Positions 33,545 to 43,735 of a DNA stretch of 64,000 nt are shown here, piece after piece. Position 1 is the stretch's first letter; every line of letters begins with the position of its first letter. The position numbers were made by a program, and so were the translations under genes. The notes under the pieces were generated by a model that had not been told where the DNA came from, did not search any database, and worked only from the letters and a program-made list of their open reading frames with translations. The stretch covers positions 118,871,434 to 118,935,433 of the forward strand of contig NC_088795.1 of the NCBI RefSeq assembly GCF_011386835.1, in the 5' to 3' direction. This stretch comes from Chrysemys picta bellii. Its lineage: Eukaryota; Chordata; Testudines; Emydidae.

Positions 33545-34080
33545 TGTCCAATTCTGCAGCAATAAAATGGAATCTACCTAAATACTGTGTTCATTTCTGG
33601 CTACCTCAGTACCAAAAAGAGCACTCAGATTTCAAAAACGCAACAAAAAATTATTAGGAGTTGGAAGGAATGATTTATAAGATAAGAACAAAAGAACAAA
33701 GTATGTATAGCTTTGGTAAATGATGACTCATGTTAACCTTCCATGAGTATTTAAAAGGAATGTGCTAGTAAACATCAGGGAATGATTAATTGTTTAGAGA
33801 GGTTCAAAAAGAAATAACTAGGAATTAACAGGAAGAAACTAAGCAATGGAAAATGTTCGGTTGCATATTAAGAAATTTACTAACAATGAAGGGTATAATT
33901 TTCAAAAATGCTAAGTGACTTAAGCACCTATGTCCCATTTTCAAAAGTCACTTAGCACTTTTGAAAATTATAGCCAAAGTCTATTACAATGTGGAATAAT
34001 CTACAAAAAGGAAGTTGAATAAACCCCTTTGGCTTGAGTCATTTAAAACTGCACTAGACAGAGTACTTTCTAAACAATCC
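33545..34080 (+). mobile_element. CR1-group LINE C-terminal remnant, interrupted by a hairpin repeat
   Basis: Plus-strand frames with several breaks preserve LINE C-terminal signatures: an 'ATACTGTGTTCATTTCTGGC' segment corresponding to the YCVxFW site, and TGGAATAATCTACAAAAAGG (WNNLQK). SHLKL stands where active copies have a VFKxxLD-type motif. An 85-base hairpin at 33891-33975 sits inside it. Confidence 0.5.
33891..33975 (+). repeat. Hairpin MITE-like inverted repeat
   Basis: The left arm GGGTATAATTTTCAAAAATG and the following CTAAGTGACTTAA pair with the right arm, AAGTCACTTAGCACTTTTGA followed by AAATTATAGCC, across a 20-base loop containing CACCTATGTCCCATTTTC. About 28 of 32 positions pair. 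Similar palindromes are common in turtle introns. Confidence 0.75.
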
Positions 34081-34534
34081 TTTAATAGCAGGTTTTATAT
34101 CTTTAACTCCTATGATATCTCCAGGTGCTAATTAACAAAATGTTCTGTAACTCTTCCCTTGTACGTATAATAAAACAAGATGCTTAACATTCGTTTGGGC
34201 CGACGTAATTAATGAAATCAGGCATTTCAAGTCTAATAAAAGCCCAGCCAGTGTATTAAACCAGTCATTTAATTCAATTCATTACTGTTTTCAAACAAAG
34301 CAATTGTAACTAACAATATATTGGTAAATAAAGTAGCAATTGCCACAGACAGTTTAACTTGAAAACTAAGTTCAAGGTCTTTGTTGAATAGCTAAATCTG
34401 ATTATTCATTCAGTTCACTCATTCACAATCAAGCTTGCTCAAATTAATAACTATATGGGTGAACACTGTCAGTGGAACAGATAATATAGAAGATTTGGGG
34501 AGAGGTGGTTCCCTCTCCTCCTTACTTGGTTTAC

Positions 34535-34535
<1 letters not shown>
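34081..34535. other. Unassigned AT-rich sequence
   Basis: Nothing recognised before the long A run. Confidence 0.35.

Positions 34536-34576
<41 letters not shown>
34536..34576 (+). repeat. Homopolymer A run (41 bases as given)
   Basis: Uninterrupted A from 34536 to 34576. It could be a retroposon tail, but no SINE or LINE end is recognisable before it, and no duplicated target site is obvious. Confidence 0.9.
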
Positions 34577-34579
<3 letters not shown>

Positions 34580-35379
34580 CAAAGCTACAAAATCCTCTTC
34601 ATCTTTGTAAACTGAATTAAAATATTGTGGTTTTATCTTTAAAAGCTACAGAGTCTTCTAAAAAAAAACAAACAAAACAAAACGCTAAGCTACAGGGAAC
34701 CTAGTTACTTAGCAACAGTTATAAATCAGCAGAATATGCCGGAATTCTACAGCTCATGGAAACTGCTTTTTAATCTAAATATAGTAACTTCAAGTATCAG
34801 CCACATTCATTCTGTAATTTTATCTGAAACACCTAATTTATTAAGATAAGATTTTACTGATAATAAATTGAATTAAAAGAAAGGATTCTGACTGCCCCTA
34901 AGAGAACAGTTCCATTGAATGATATATTCTTTGGATTTGATTCACAGTTTTCTGCACCCTCTGAACCAAAACAACTTAGATTTTTTACTGATATCACCAA
35001 GAATCTCAGTCTATCTTTTCTATTTACTATAACTCCTTTTTACTGTACGTAACTTCCCAAAGCTAGTTTCAAATGTGAAAATGGTCTGTTTCATGACAAA
35101 CCTGTAAAAAAAATGCTGTTTTTTTGCATGAACCAGATTTCCACTCAAATGGTGTCTTTTTTTTCTTTTCTTTTTTTTAAGAGAAAAAAAAATCTCAACA
35201 TTTTCACCATTTTGAAATTCAAAATTGTGTTTGGACAAAAATCAATTTTCACACTGAAACATGTAAAAATAGTCTGATATTTCCATATCTTTCAGTGAAA
35301 CTGGGCACCCTCATAAAAAGTTTCCATAAAAGCAAAATTTCTCAGCCAAGAAATAATCCAGAATGCAAGTGTGTTTCCT
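34577..35379. other. AT-rich low-complexity stretch
   Basis: Contains T- and A-rich runs around 35100-35190 and a degenerate inverted tendency (GTTTCATGACAAACC against TTTCACACTGAAAC). It resembles the AT-rich arm at 52.8-53.0 kb but no ends can be drawn. Confidence 0.35.
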
Positions 35380-35486
35380 CCCCATCGCCCCTCCCCCCAC
35401 ATAAATACAGGGAAAACCACCTTTGTAAGGGAAAGAACAGTCATTCTCCTTTCAAAAACACATAAACCAACCGTGTCTGTCACAGG

Positions 35487-35933
35487 TCAGTGTATGTGCG
35501 CCTGTGATTGTGTGTACTCTCCCTCGGGGTGGGGATGTAGGGATACTGCAGCGGCCCTGGAACATACGTGGAAAGTGGGGAGGGGAGGTATAGGGTGTCC
35601 CAGAATGCAGTTATCAATAGGCTGCAGTGGGAAGTGAGCATGGGTGACTTGGACCTGAAGGTCTAAGAGAGTCTTCGGCACATCCGTCTGGTGCTTGAGA
35701 AGCATTAGCAAGTCCTGCTGTCCTTTTTCTGCGTTTCTCCTCATCACACTCTCCCTTTCCTTTCTGTTCGAAAGGGTGCACCTCCAAGACCTCTGCTCTG
35801 TATCTGCAGCATCAGAGACTTCCAGGATCTCTTGGAACAAATCATTCTCCATCTTCTTTCTTCTCCTCCTTATCCGTCTGAGCCGTTCCACTGGAGGAAC
35901 CCACAAGGCCACATTTCCAGGGACAGAAGACAC
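35487..35933 (-). pseudogene. Harbinger Myb-like protein, C-terminal exon
   Basis: The frame is open for 148 codons. It reads LRRIRRRRKKMENDLFQE, then DTEQRSWRCTLSNR, then LLMLLKHQTDVPKTLLDLQV. This is the basic patch and long amphipathic helix of the C-terminal half of the Myb/SANT accessory protein of turtle Harbinger elements (RRRK, then a helix with MLxLLxxQTxMLxxLxxLQ). The N-terminal half is about 540 bases upstream on the same strand, separated by intron-like sequence. No stop interrupts this half, unlike the N-terminal half. Confidence 0.65.
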
Positions 35934-36473
35934 AATGCACAGAGCTACTATTGAGTATTTTCATTTCCCTTGATCTACACAAGTTACAAGCACTAGATTC
36001 TCACTTCCCCTTGGGATTCATGGAGCACAGCGGCAGCCCCAGCCATGGTAAGTACGGCCCAGGGTAAAGGGAGCAATTTGGGACAACAAGGTGGGGAACA
36101 CATGGCCACCAGTATATGCGGATAAGGCATTTGAACTGAATACTGGCACTGTTTTCCACAGGTGGTGGTGGTGATTTTAGCCGATATCTTACTCCTGAGG
36201 GTAACAGAGGCTGAAAGGGAACAGCTCCTGCACGCATCTGGCTGCAAACCGGGTCCGTATGCTGCTAGCCTGTGTGCAGACTGTGTCCAGAAAAGTTTCC
36301 TCAAAACCTCTGGGGAGAATTCACATGACATCCTGGTGCATATAAACAAACTGTTCTGCCGGGCCCCCTCTGCCTAACTGTACAGGGGAATGTAGCAACT
36401 CTACCTCTATTGGTTATTTCACTATCTCTTCTAGCTGGATTGTTTCCCTGCAATATCAAAGCAAACAGCATAC

Positions 36474-36967
36474 TTACTGGAGGTTCCTTCCCCAGCATCA
36501 GGCTGGATGGCAGGGACTGGCTCAACTGTTTCGGCATCAGAAAGAGGTCCTGGCTCACCATGGTCAACTATCCCCCATACTCCTCCTCATCCAACACCAC
36601 CTTCTCACTGTGCACTGCAGGGGCATGTGACTTCAGCTCCCCTGAAGTCTCTTCAGGGCTCTTGGGAGTGGTGGTGGGGTCTCCCCCGAGGATGGCATGA
36701 AACTCCTTGTAGAAGCGGCATGTGTGAGGCTCTGCACCACACCAACTATTCACCTCCCTTGCCTTCTGGTATGCCTGGCACAGCTCATTGATTTTAACAC
36801 GGCATTGCTGCATGTCCCTGTTGTAGCCCTTTTCCCCCATGCCCCGAGCAATCTGCCTGTATATGTCAACTTTTCTACAGCTGGTTTGGAGCTGTGTCTA
36901 CACAGCCTCTCACCACAGACCCAAGAGATTCACCACCTCCTGCGTACTCCAGACAGGAGTATGTTTG
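36474..36967 (-). pseudogene. Harbinger Myb/SANT domain, N-terminal exon, two stops
   Basis: From about 36967 the frame reads WSTQEVVNLLGLW, a stop, EAV, a stop, then TQLQTSCRKVDIYRQIARGM. It continues with MQQCRVKINELCQAYQKARE, CGAEPHTCRFYKEFHAILGG and a Thr/Pro/Glu-rich tail. The trihelix Trp and the CRVKxxEL and FYKExxAILGGDP signatures are conserved. After the acidic EEEYGG stretch a frame change leads to SQDLF, and a donor-like CCAGTAAGTATG follows at about 36480. It is more diverged than the copy at 365-757. Confidence 0.75.
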
Positions 36968-37386
36968 CTGCATGCAGCCAGCCTGGTCAGCTAGGCAGGT
37001 GCTACGTGAGCTCTCCACCCGAACCAAACAGGAAATGGAATTTCAATAAGTCGCAGTGTTTTTAAAGGGGAGGGAAGTGTACCTGTGTACCTGGCCGCCA
37101 GGCAGTGGAGTTCAAACCGGGACCAGAGGGTCGATGATGAGGCATTGTGGGACACCTCCTGGAGGCCACTAAAGTTGACATAACTAATGCAGTAGCTACA
37201 CTGATGCTGTGTCGACCTAACTAAGTTTACCTAAGCGCTATGCCTCTCGCGGAGGTGGAATTATTAAGTCATCGTAGTGGGTGAGTTACATCAGCAGGAG
37301 CAACATTTTAGTGTAGATGCTTATAGTGTTAGGTCGACGGAAGCTGCCTTGCGTTGACCTAACTCTGTAGTGTAGACCAGGCCTAA

Positions 37387-38459
37387 GTGTCCAATCACCA
37401 AGCAGTTTTTGTACAGCTTCTCTCTCCTATGTGACAACAACAACTGAGGAGTGAAGGACAATGAGAAGGATCCTATACCTGATGCAGAAACATAGAAGAG
37501 ATTGTGAGGGAGTCCATTCATTCCTCCAGATATTAGGAATGGAGATGAGAATACAGCCAGGAAACACAAATGGGGTAACAATGCAAAGGGGGAAATAAGG
37601 GAAAGAAACCAAGAAGAGGAGTGAGGGGGGAAAGATGAGCAATAGCACGGAGGAAGGACAAAGTAAGCAAAACTGATTAGACACAAGACAGAGGGAAGCA
37701 TAGAAGAAGGTGGGGGATTACTAATTATTAGCAGTACTACAGTTTGCACACAACTTGGGTAACGGGGTATGAATTCCAAAATCTCAGCCCTCTAAATAAA
37801 TTAAAGTCATTTCAACCCCTGCCAATAATTGTCTGCTGCGACTGATTATAAATACTATCAATACTTAAGAAAAAAATATATAAAAGAACCACCACTATGA
37901 AGTGTATAAATAATCAGATAATAAGAAGTCCCTCAAAGGTACACAGTTTAAAAAAAAAAAAAAATCTGAGAAAGTCCTAACCCTCATGGAAAACAATTGC
38001 CTCTCGTAGTTTTCTACAGTAAAACCATTCAGCAGACCTAAATTGTTATTAGAGTTGACAATTTTTTAGCTAATTCCTGGGCATTAATTGTGATCACATT
38101 TTCCCCCTCTATATCCTAAATTCATAATATCCCTTAAAATATACATACATTCTGTGAACTCTGATTACACCAGCAAACCACTTAAGCTTCACTTACTAAT
38201 CTGGTCTATGATGTCATCACAACCCTGTCACAGAGTTTGAATGTGAAAGCCTGAACCTGTGAGCTGTTGAGAGCCCTCAAGTTACATTGAAATCAATGGA
38301 GTGATGGACAACATACAGCACCTGAGAGGATGAGGCCCTTCAGAACAAAGCTTGCCCTAGAACTTCAATGGGAGTGGTATATATCTGGAAAAATTTGTCC
38401 CTTACCACCCCCCAGAAAACTAGTATGACATACCCAGAATACAATCTAGACTGATAAAT
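37387..38459. other. Single-copy-looking sequence
   Basis: No exon or transposon end recognised. A13 near 37952. A degenerate old repeat (ACCTGAGAGGATGAGGCCCTT) lies at about 38260-38345. Confidence 0.4.
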
Positions 38460-38998
38460 AGCGGTGTCACTCCAGCCCTCTTACCTAGGCTGCCCTTTAC
38501 ACTGCTTTGCTGCTATAGCCTCCAGTCTGGACTGCTCACTAGCAGCCTCCAGCATGCAAGTCACTCCCAGCTATGCCAGTCTCTGAGCTGAAGCCTCCCA
38601 GCTTCACATTGGCTCTCAGTGACCTGAATTACACTGCACGGTGTCCCCCAAACACTCTCAAGTTCTAGATTTCCCCCCCAAAATCTATGTCCTGTGCTGC
38701 CCAGCCCTCTCCTGGACAATACAAAGTTGTATAGGTCAGTTATGTCATCAGTGGAAATAATATACACAGATCACGTTACCTCAAATGGAGTTTCCCCAAA
38801 TACACACTGGTTTAGATAAGCCAATAAAACAGGTCTATTAACTACAAAGAGAGAGATTTTAAGTGAATACAACTAATGAGGTATAAAAGTCAGAAATGGT
38901 TACCAAAAAAATAAGGATAAAAGCACAACTGATGCCTAAATTAAACCATGTTAAATTCGAAGCAAGGCTTTCTCGCCACATTCCAGCATTCTTACTGA

Positions 38999-39442
38999 GG
39001 CCAGCTCTACACTACAAACTTACATGGGTATAACTACATCACTCGGGGTGTGAAAAATCTACACCCCTGAGCAATGTAGTTATACCAACCTAACCCCCAG
39101 TGTAGACAGCACTATGTTGATAGGAGGGCTTCTCCCATTGATATAGCTACTGCTTCTTGCTGATGTGGATTAACTCTGCTGATGGGAGAAAATCTCCTGT
39201 TGGCAGGGCCGGCTCCAGCATTTCTGCCGCCCCAAGCAAAAAAAAAAAAAAAAAGCCAATCACCCCCGAATTGCCGCAGGTGCCGGCCCTCTCCTTTGGC
39301 CGCCCCAAGCACCTGCTTGTTAAGCTGGTGCCTGGAGCTGGCCCTGCCTGTTGGCAAAGGAGCATCTTCACTGAACTGCTGCAGTGGTACAGCTGCATCT
39401 GTGCAATTGTGCCACTGCAGCTTTTTAAGCATAGAGTTGCTC
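38999..39442 (+). mobile_element. Harbinger MITE, TSD TGA, carrying a hAT insertion
   Basis: The left end GGCCAGCTCTACACTACAAA and the right end (complement GAGCAACTCTATGCTTAAAA) form a diverged inverted repeat. The 3-bp duplication TGA is at 38996-38998 and 39443-39445, as for PIF/Harbinger. Internal hallmarks are CACCCCTGAGCAATGTAGTT and CCCCCAGTGTAGACAGC. The hAT at 39204-39346 is inserted within it. Confidence 0.8.
39204..39346 (+). mobile_element. Non-autonomous hAT (CAGGGCCGGCTCCAG family), TSD CCTGTTGG
   Basis: Ends CAGGGCCGGCTCCAG and CTGGAGCTGGCCCTG; exact 8-bp duplication CCTGTTGG at 39196-39203 and 39347-39354. Contains an A17 run and the GGCCGCCCCAAGCACCTGCT segment shared with 20896-21172. 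Confidence 0.95.
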
Positions 39443-39960
39443 TGACTGAAGTTCTTTCCATCAGGATCCCTCCCCTACTCAAACCTGCTTCTTTTGTCCT
39501 TCCGAAGCCATAAATCCAGGAATGCAGTGGGCAGAGAGAAAGGGAGGGATCCTTTTGGGGTGTCTGCCCCTCCTTTTATAGTCCTGTGCCCCCTTTGAGA
39601 AACATTTCCAGATGGAATTCAGGAGACAAAGTCTATGGGGAAGGATGTTGCCTGTAGTTCTATCATCTGTTTGAGCTTCCTTCGTTCCCGTTCCCATCTG
39701 ACAACTCTATTTATGGCTTAAATAAAAATTAAGCAGAGCACACGTTCTATTGCTTGAGACAGACCTTTTTGCCAACTTCTGTTTGGGCAAGCCTATGGAA
39801 TCCTATAACTTTACATACCATGTTGCCACATATTTTATCAGGACAATATGGACCAGCAAATTATGGGTTTTCAAATGATACTTCACAAGGCATACTTTAT
39901 ACAGAGATGATTATAATAGTGTGCAAGCAGTGAACACAAAGGTACAGTCTGTCACAGTAC

Positions 39961-41776
39961 GCAAGTATAGGATTCCTTTTATTATGAACTAATTCGTATT
40001 TGTTTTCATTTAATACTACCACAATGCACCCTTTAAAAATAAGGAAATGTACAGATATCATTGAAGCCCTCTCCTTAACTAACTGCCTCTCTGTTTTTAA
40101 TTCACTCCTCCATGCTTTAGCACTCCATGTTTTATCGTCAGTAGAGGATGCTACAGTGTCCTAGAAATACTGCAGTCTCTAAACATAACAGCAAATTGGA
40201 GATGGATTCACAGCAAGTTAAGGCTAGACTCTGACCCTTAACTTTGAATTTGCGATGTTATCGTAACGGTTTATATTCAATATATATTGAATCTACAGTA
40301 TGTGAAATCTAGGCTGTGCAAACGCTCTAGGTTACCTAGGGTTATAGGTTAAAAACACTGACACCATGACAAATTGCTGTAATTTGAAGAATAATCTGAA
40401 ATCCTGGTGGGACACAAGTGAGTATGTGAGCCTAGTTGTTAATGATAATAAAAGCTGACACAGTAAAAATAAAATTGAAGACAGCAGACACCAAACACAA
40501 GCACCAACACCACCACCGGACTGCAAAGATGCAGCTAAGAGATTTGGTAAAATCACGAGGACAAATAACTTAATGTTCTATTTCTAATATTGAAAACTAT
40601 CTCATTTGCTGAAATGTAACAAAGTGCTTTTGTCCCATCTTGTTTTTCTAATTTTAATTGTTTTTCAATTTAAAAATATGTTACTAGTGTTTGCAGAGTA
40701 TAATTCCATAAATTATTTAGACTCTTCCATTTTCTGACCAGTTTAAATTCATGTGCCAGTAGATAAAAATCTGTATTTTTAATGTATTATACCCAAGATA
40801 CCTTTGTCTGTGACTTCCACATATCTCAAACCCAGCTGGCAACATAAAATATAAACTGGCTAGTTATACGAACAGATGAACTGCTAATTACTTATTCTGT
40901 ATTGAAATAAAAAAGAACAATTTACAATATTAAATGGCATGTCTAGCCAATAGTTTAAAATTATGCCTAAATAAAACATGCTTGATACACAATATTTTAA
41001 ACACTAACACATACTGTGCAGCAATTCAAGTCTAGCTGCATAAATATTACTGCAGTTAGCTTCTTTTACATTTACAACTTTAAAAAATATGGATTATTTA
41101 GTACACCATTGCTTGTGTAATCAAGTTTCCTCTGCAGTGATGCCTTGGCTTTATCTATCCATATGTATCATTAAAACATATCTTAATAAGTTAAACAAAA
41201 ACTCATACCATGTTGTATAATTTACAAATTTAATACTCTAGATCATTGCTCTCAGCTTTGCAGAGCCAAGAGGTAATCTCTTGGCATAACATACAGTTTC
41301 CAAAAAAATTGAGCTGCATGGTGCTAAAATTCACATAAATCCCAACACTGAAACAAGCAGTTAGAACTCTTAAATATGGCCCTCTAATCTGATGACATAT
41401 TCACATTGTTTGTCCAATGAAAATAATGAATAATGGAAAAAATGTGTACAACTAAAGAGTTAGGTAGCTCCAAAACTTCTAAGAACATTTGGATTTGCTC
41501 TACAAATGTTGGAAGGCTCATACTGATTCTTTTGGCTTTCAAACTTAGATGCTGTTGTAAGTTATAAAACATTCATACCATTAACATTGGCCTGCATCCA
41601 AACCTTTCCCTGCTTAATCCCTAAAATCAACACTTAAAACTGAAGATTGTGTCATTGGAAAATGTTATGTCTTTATTCATAATTAACAACCAAATGCTAC
41701 TGATGTCTTCCTTAACACCGCATATAATGTAACCTAATGAACTTGCCTTTGAACAGTCTTTGCTATTATCTTCCAG
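39961..41776. other. Single-copy AT-rich sequence
   Basis: No exon or transposon end recognised over 1.8 kb. Confidence 0.45.
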
Positions 41777-41869
41777 CTGTTTCCAACAATGGAAGCTGTT
41801 CATGGGAATCCGGAGCTGAAAACAGACCTTGTTATCTTCATTCAGTGGATTTTAAAGGCAGCATTATAT
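41777..41869 (+). other. Candidate 93-nt exon (unidentified)
   Basis: A pyrimidine-rich acceptor (TTTGCTATTATCTTCCAG) directly precedes it and the donor GTAAGTAT directly follows. The length is a multiple of three. Two plus frames are open throughout: one reads LFPTMEAVHGNPELKTDLV and on to WILKAALY, the other (phase 1) reads VSNNGSCSWESGAENRPCY and on to SVDFKGSII. I recognise neither. The strand is opposite to PPP2R2C, so it would belong to an antisense or unrelated transcript, or be chance. Confidence 0.25.
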
Positions 41870-42111
41870 GTAAGTATCTTTGTGCACATTTCTGTATACA
41901 TACTTATCTGCTATGAAATAATTTTATAGAATGGTTCTCAGAGAAGATTTTAGCAGTTTTTATTGAAAAAAATAAAAATAGTATTATACGGGACAAAAAT
42001 CTGTTCTGCACTAAGCTAATGATTATAATGAAATTCCATGCTTCTAGGCTTCAGGTGGTCGCCTGCAGGGGTCAGGAAGGAATTTTCCTCCCAGTGCACA
42101 ATTGGTTAGAA

Positions 42112-42360
42112 TTGGGGTTCTCAAACTTCATTACACTGCGACCCCCTTCAGACAACAAAAATTACTACACAACCCCAGGAGCGGGTACCGAAGCTGAGCC
42201 AGCCCAACCCCCACAAGCCTGGGCATGGGGGCCATATCCAAAGGCTTTGGCCCTGGGCTTCAGCCCTGGGCCCCAACAAGTCTAAGCCAGCCCGGGTGAC
42301 CACATTAAAATGAGGTCACGACCCCCTTTCGGGTCCCGACCCACAGTTTGAGAACCGCTG
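42112..42360 (+). mobile_element. Non-autonomous hAT, TSD GGTTAGAA/T
   Basis: The ends are TTGGGGTTCTCAAACTT and CAGTTTGAGAACCGCTG. The flanks GGTTAGAA (42104-42111) and GGTTAGAT (42361-42368) agree at 7 of 8. The interior has GGCTTTGGCCCTGGGCTTCA and GGGTCCCGACCC, common in this turtle family. Non-coding. Confidence 0.88.
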
Positions 42361-42883
42361 GGTTAGATGTATTCTTTTGTGTGTTGGGGGCGGGGGGGGA
42401 GGGGCAGGAGGAAGGCAGGTCCACCTCCCTCTGAAGCATCAAAGATTGTCCATAACTGGAAGCTGAACACTGGACATGGTGTATTCTGAGGTGGTACAGA
42501 AAACCCTCTTTATAGATACTTGGCTGGTGTGTCTTGTTCACATGCTTAGGGTCCTACTGATCACTAGATTTGGGACTAGAAATAGATTCTCCCCCTTGTC
42601 GCTTTGGCTAGCACCATGTGGGGGGTGAAGGTTGCTTTCCTTTGCAGCATGGAGCTTTGTTCACCAATTGGGATCATCAGGGTATCTCTAACCTAGTCAA
42701 TTCTCTGCTATTGCGAATGCCTTAGGCATTGCTGGCACCTTGGTCTACCCTGTTCTCTGCCTGTGGCACACAGTTTAGTCTCATGAGGACTGAAATGCTT
42801 TGGTATAAGTCTTTGAGCTTAATAATAGAGGTAGCTGGGTGAAATTTAATGAACTGTGATAGACTGGAGGTCAAGCTAGATGA

Positions 42884-43340
42884 AGCACTTAAAAAGACAA
42901 GCACTAGTTGCATCACTTAAAGCCTTGGAAAGCTCAGCAGCAAAAGTCAGCCTAAAAATTAATTGGGGTAAAACCAAAATTCTTCTGGTTGGCGATCTGG
43001 GACATGCTGCAGGCTCCAACATCTTATTGGGCAATCACCCAGTACAGATTGTTGGTGATTTCACCTACCTCATCTCTGTTGTTGATACCATGGGAGCACT
43101 GAAGAAAGAACTTGAAGCCAACACTGCAGAAAAGTGTTGTCAGTAATGAAGGACCTCATCAAGAACCTCTTTCCCAAACCAAACACCCTGATGAAGAGAT
43201 AGACGAAGCTGAGGATATATAATGCTTCAGTGGGCAGTATTCTGATCTATGAGACTAAAACAAGGCCCCTCATTCTCAAGACTGAAACAAAGTTGAACAC
43301 CATTCATTTGTAGTATCTCAAAATAATCAAAAACGCCAAA
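42884..43340 (+). pseudogene. Non-LTR reverse transcriptase fragment, frameshifted
   Basis: The first frame (to a TAA at 43147) reads ALVASLKALESSAAKVSLKI, then NWGKTKILLVGD and VQIVGDFTYLISVVDTMG. These correspond to the helix and strands after the RT palm, with a usual K-x-K-T-K and F-x-YLG pattern. A one-base shift near 43130 continues with VMKDLIKNLFPK, a stop, then TKLRIYNASVGSILIYETKT, the thumb segment that in active copies resembles LYGSETW. Further stops follow. This is a LINE of a type other than CR1 (RTE/Jockey-like by eye). It is old. Confidence 0.55.
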
Positions 43341-43735
43341 TAGTATGAATTCAAGTCAAATGAAGAATCCATTTTTCTAAGTAAATAGGTCCTTCTTTCT
43401 CTCTCAAACCATCACCCAAATGCTCTCTCAGGTGATATGGGCATCGACTCTGAATGCCTATCAACTTCCCTGCAAGATCATCTTTGACTTTGATCCAATG
43501 AAAGTAGAATGGAACAGATGTCTCCAAAGACTTAAAACACAATGGCTGGACAGCATAAGACACGTGTCTCTCACTGGCATTCTACCCCATAACCTGTCAG
43601 ATTTGGCTCTGCACTGAATATCATGGAGGTGCACAATGGTTCAGTGGCCTCTATGCGGTCCAAGAGACAATATGAGAACTAACCACACTAGATGATCTAA
43701 TAGTCCGTTCTGACCTAAAACTCCATATAAAGGGA

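Larger units (their letters stand above)
35380..37383 (-). mobile_element. PIF/Harbinger element with two-part Myb gene
   Basis: The right terminus, read on the minus strand, is GGCCTGGTCTACACTACAGA and continues GTTAGGTCAACGCAAGGC, the turtle Harbinger end. It is followed on the plus strand by TAA, a possible 3-bp duplication. Inside, on the minus strand, are the Myb/SANT N-terminal part (36474-36967), an apparent intron beginning at a GTAAGT, and the C-terminal part (35487-35933). No DDE transposase is seen. The left terminus was not found, so that limit is arbitrary. Confidence 0.75.
38460..39960 (-). mobile_element. LTR-like remnant split by a Harbinger MITE
   Basis: The left part (to 38998) includes TACACACTGGTTTAGATAAG, CAATAAAACAGGTCTATTAA and AGAGATTTTAAGTGAATACA. 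The right part (39443-39960) includes TTTTATAGTCCTGTGCCCCC and GTACAGTCTGTCACAG. I recall both in this order in turtle LTR sequence on the complementary strand. Removing the Harbinger MITE restores a continuous CATTCTTACTGACTGAAGTT. No coding part is recognisable, and both outer limits are approximate. Confidence 0.45.
42030..43735 (+). mobile_element. CR1-group LINE 3' end, interrupted twice
   Basis: The outer parts (about 42030-42883 and 43688-43735) carry AGGAAGGAATTTTCCTCCCA, GGTTGCTTTCCTTTGCAGCA, and finally ACTAGATGATCTAATAGTCC with GTTCTGAC. Such a tail also occurs at 54849-54904. A hAT (42112-42360) and an RT-bearing segment (42884-43687) are inserted. The element is old and has no coding sequence of its own. 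Confidence 0.45.

Noticed and set aside
37321..37779. 152-codon minus-strand frame with hydrophobic stretches
   Set aside because: It begins in unique sequence, runs into the Harbinger terminus and has no recognisable family; the hydrophobic character comes from pyrimidine-rich composition.
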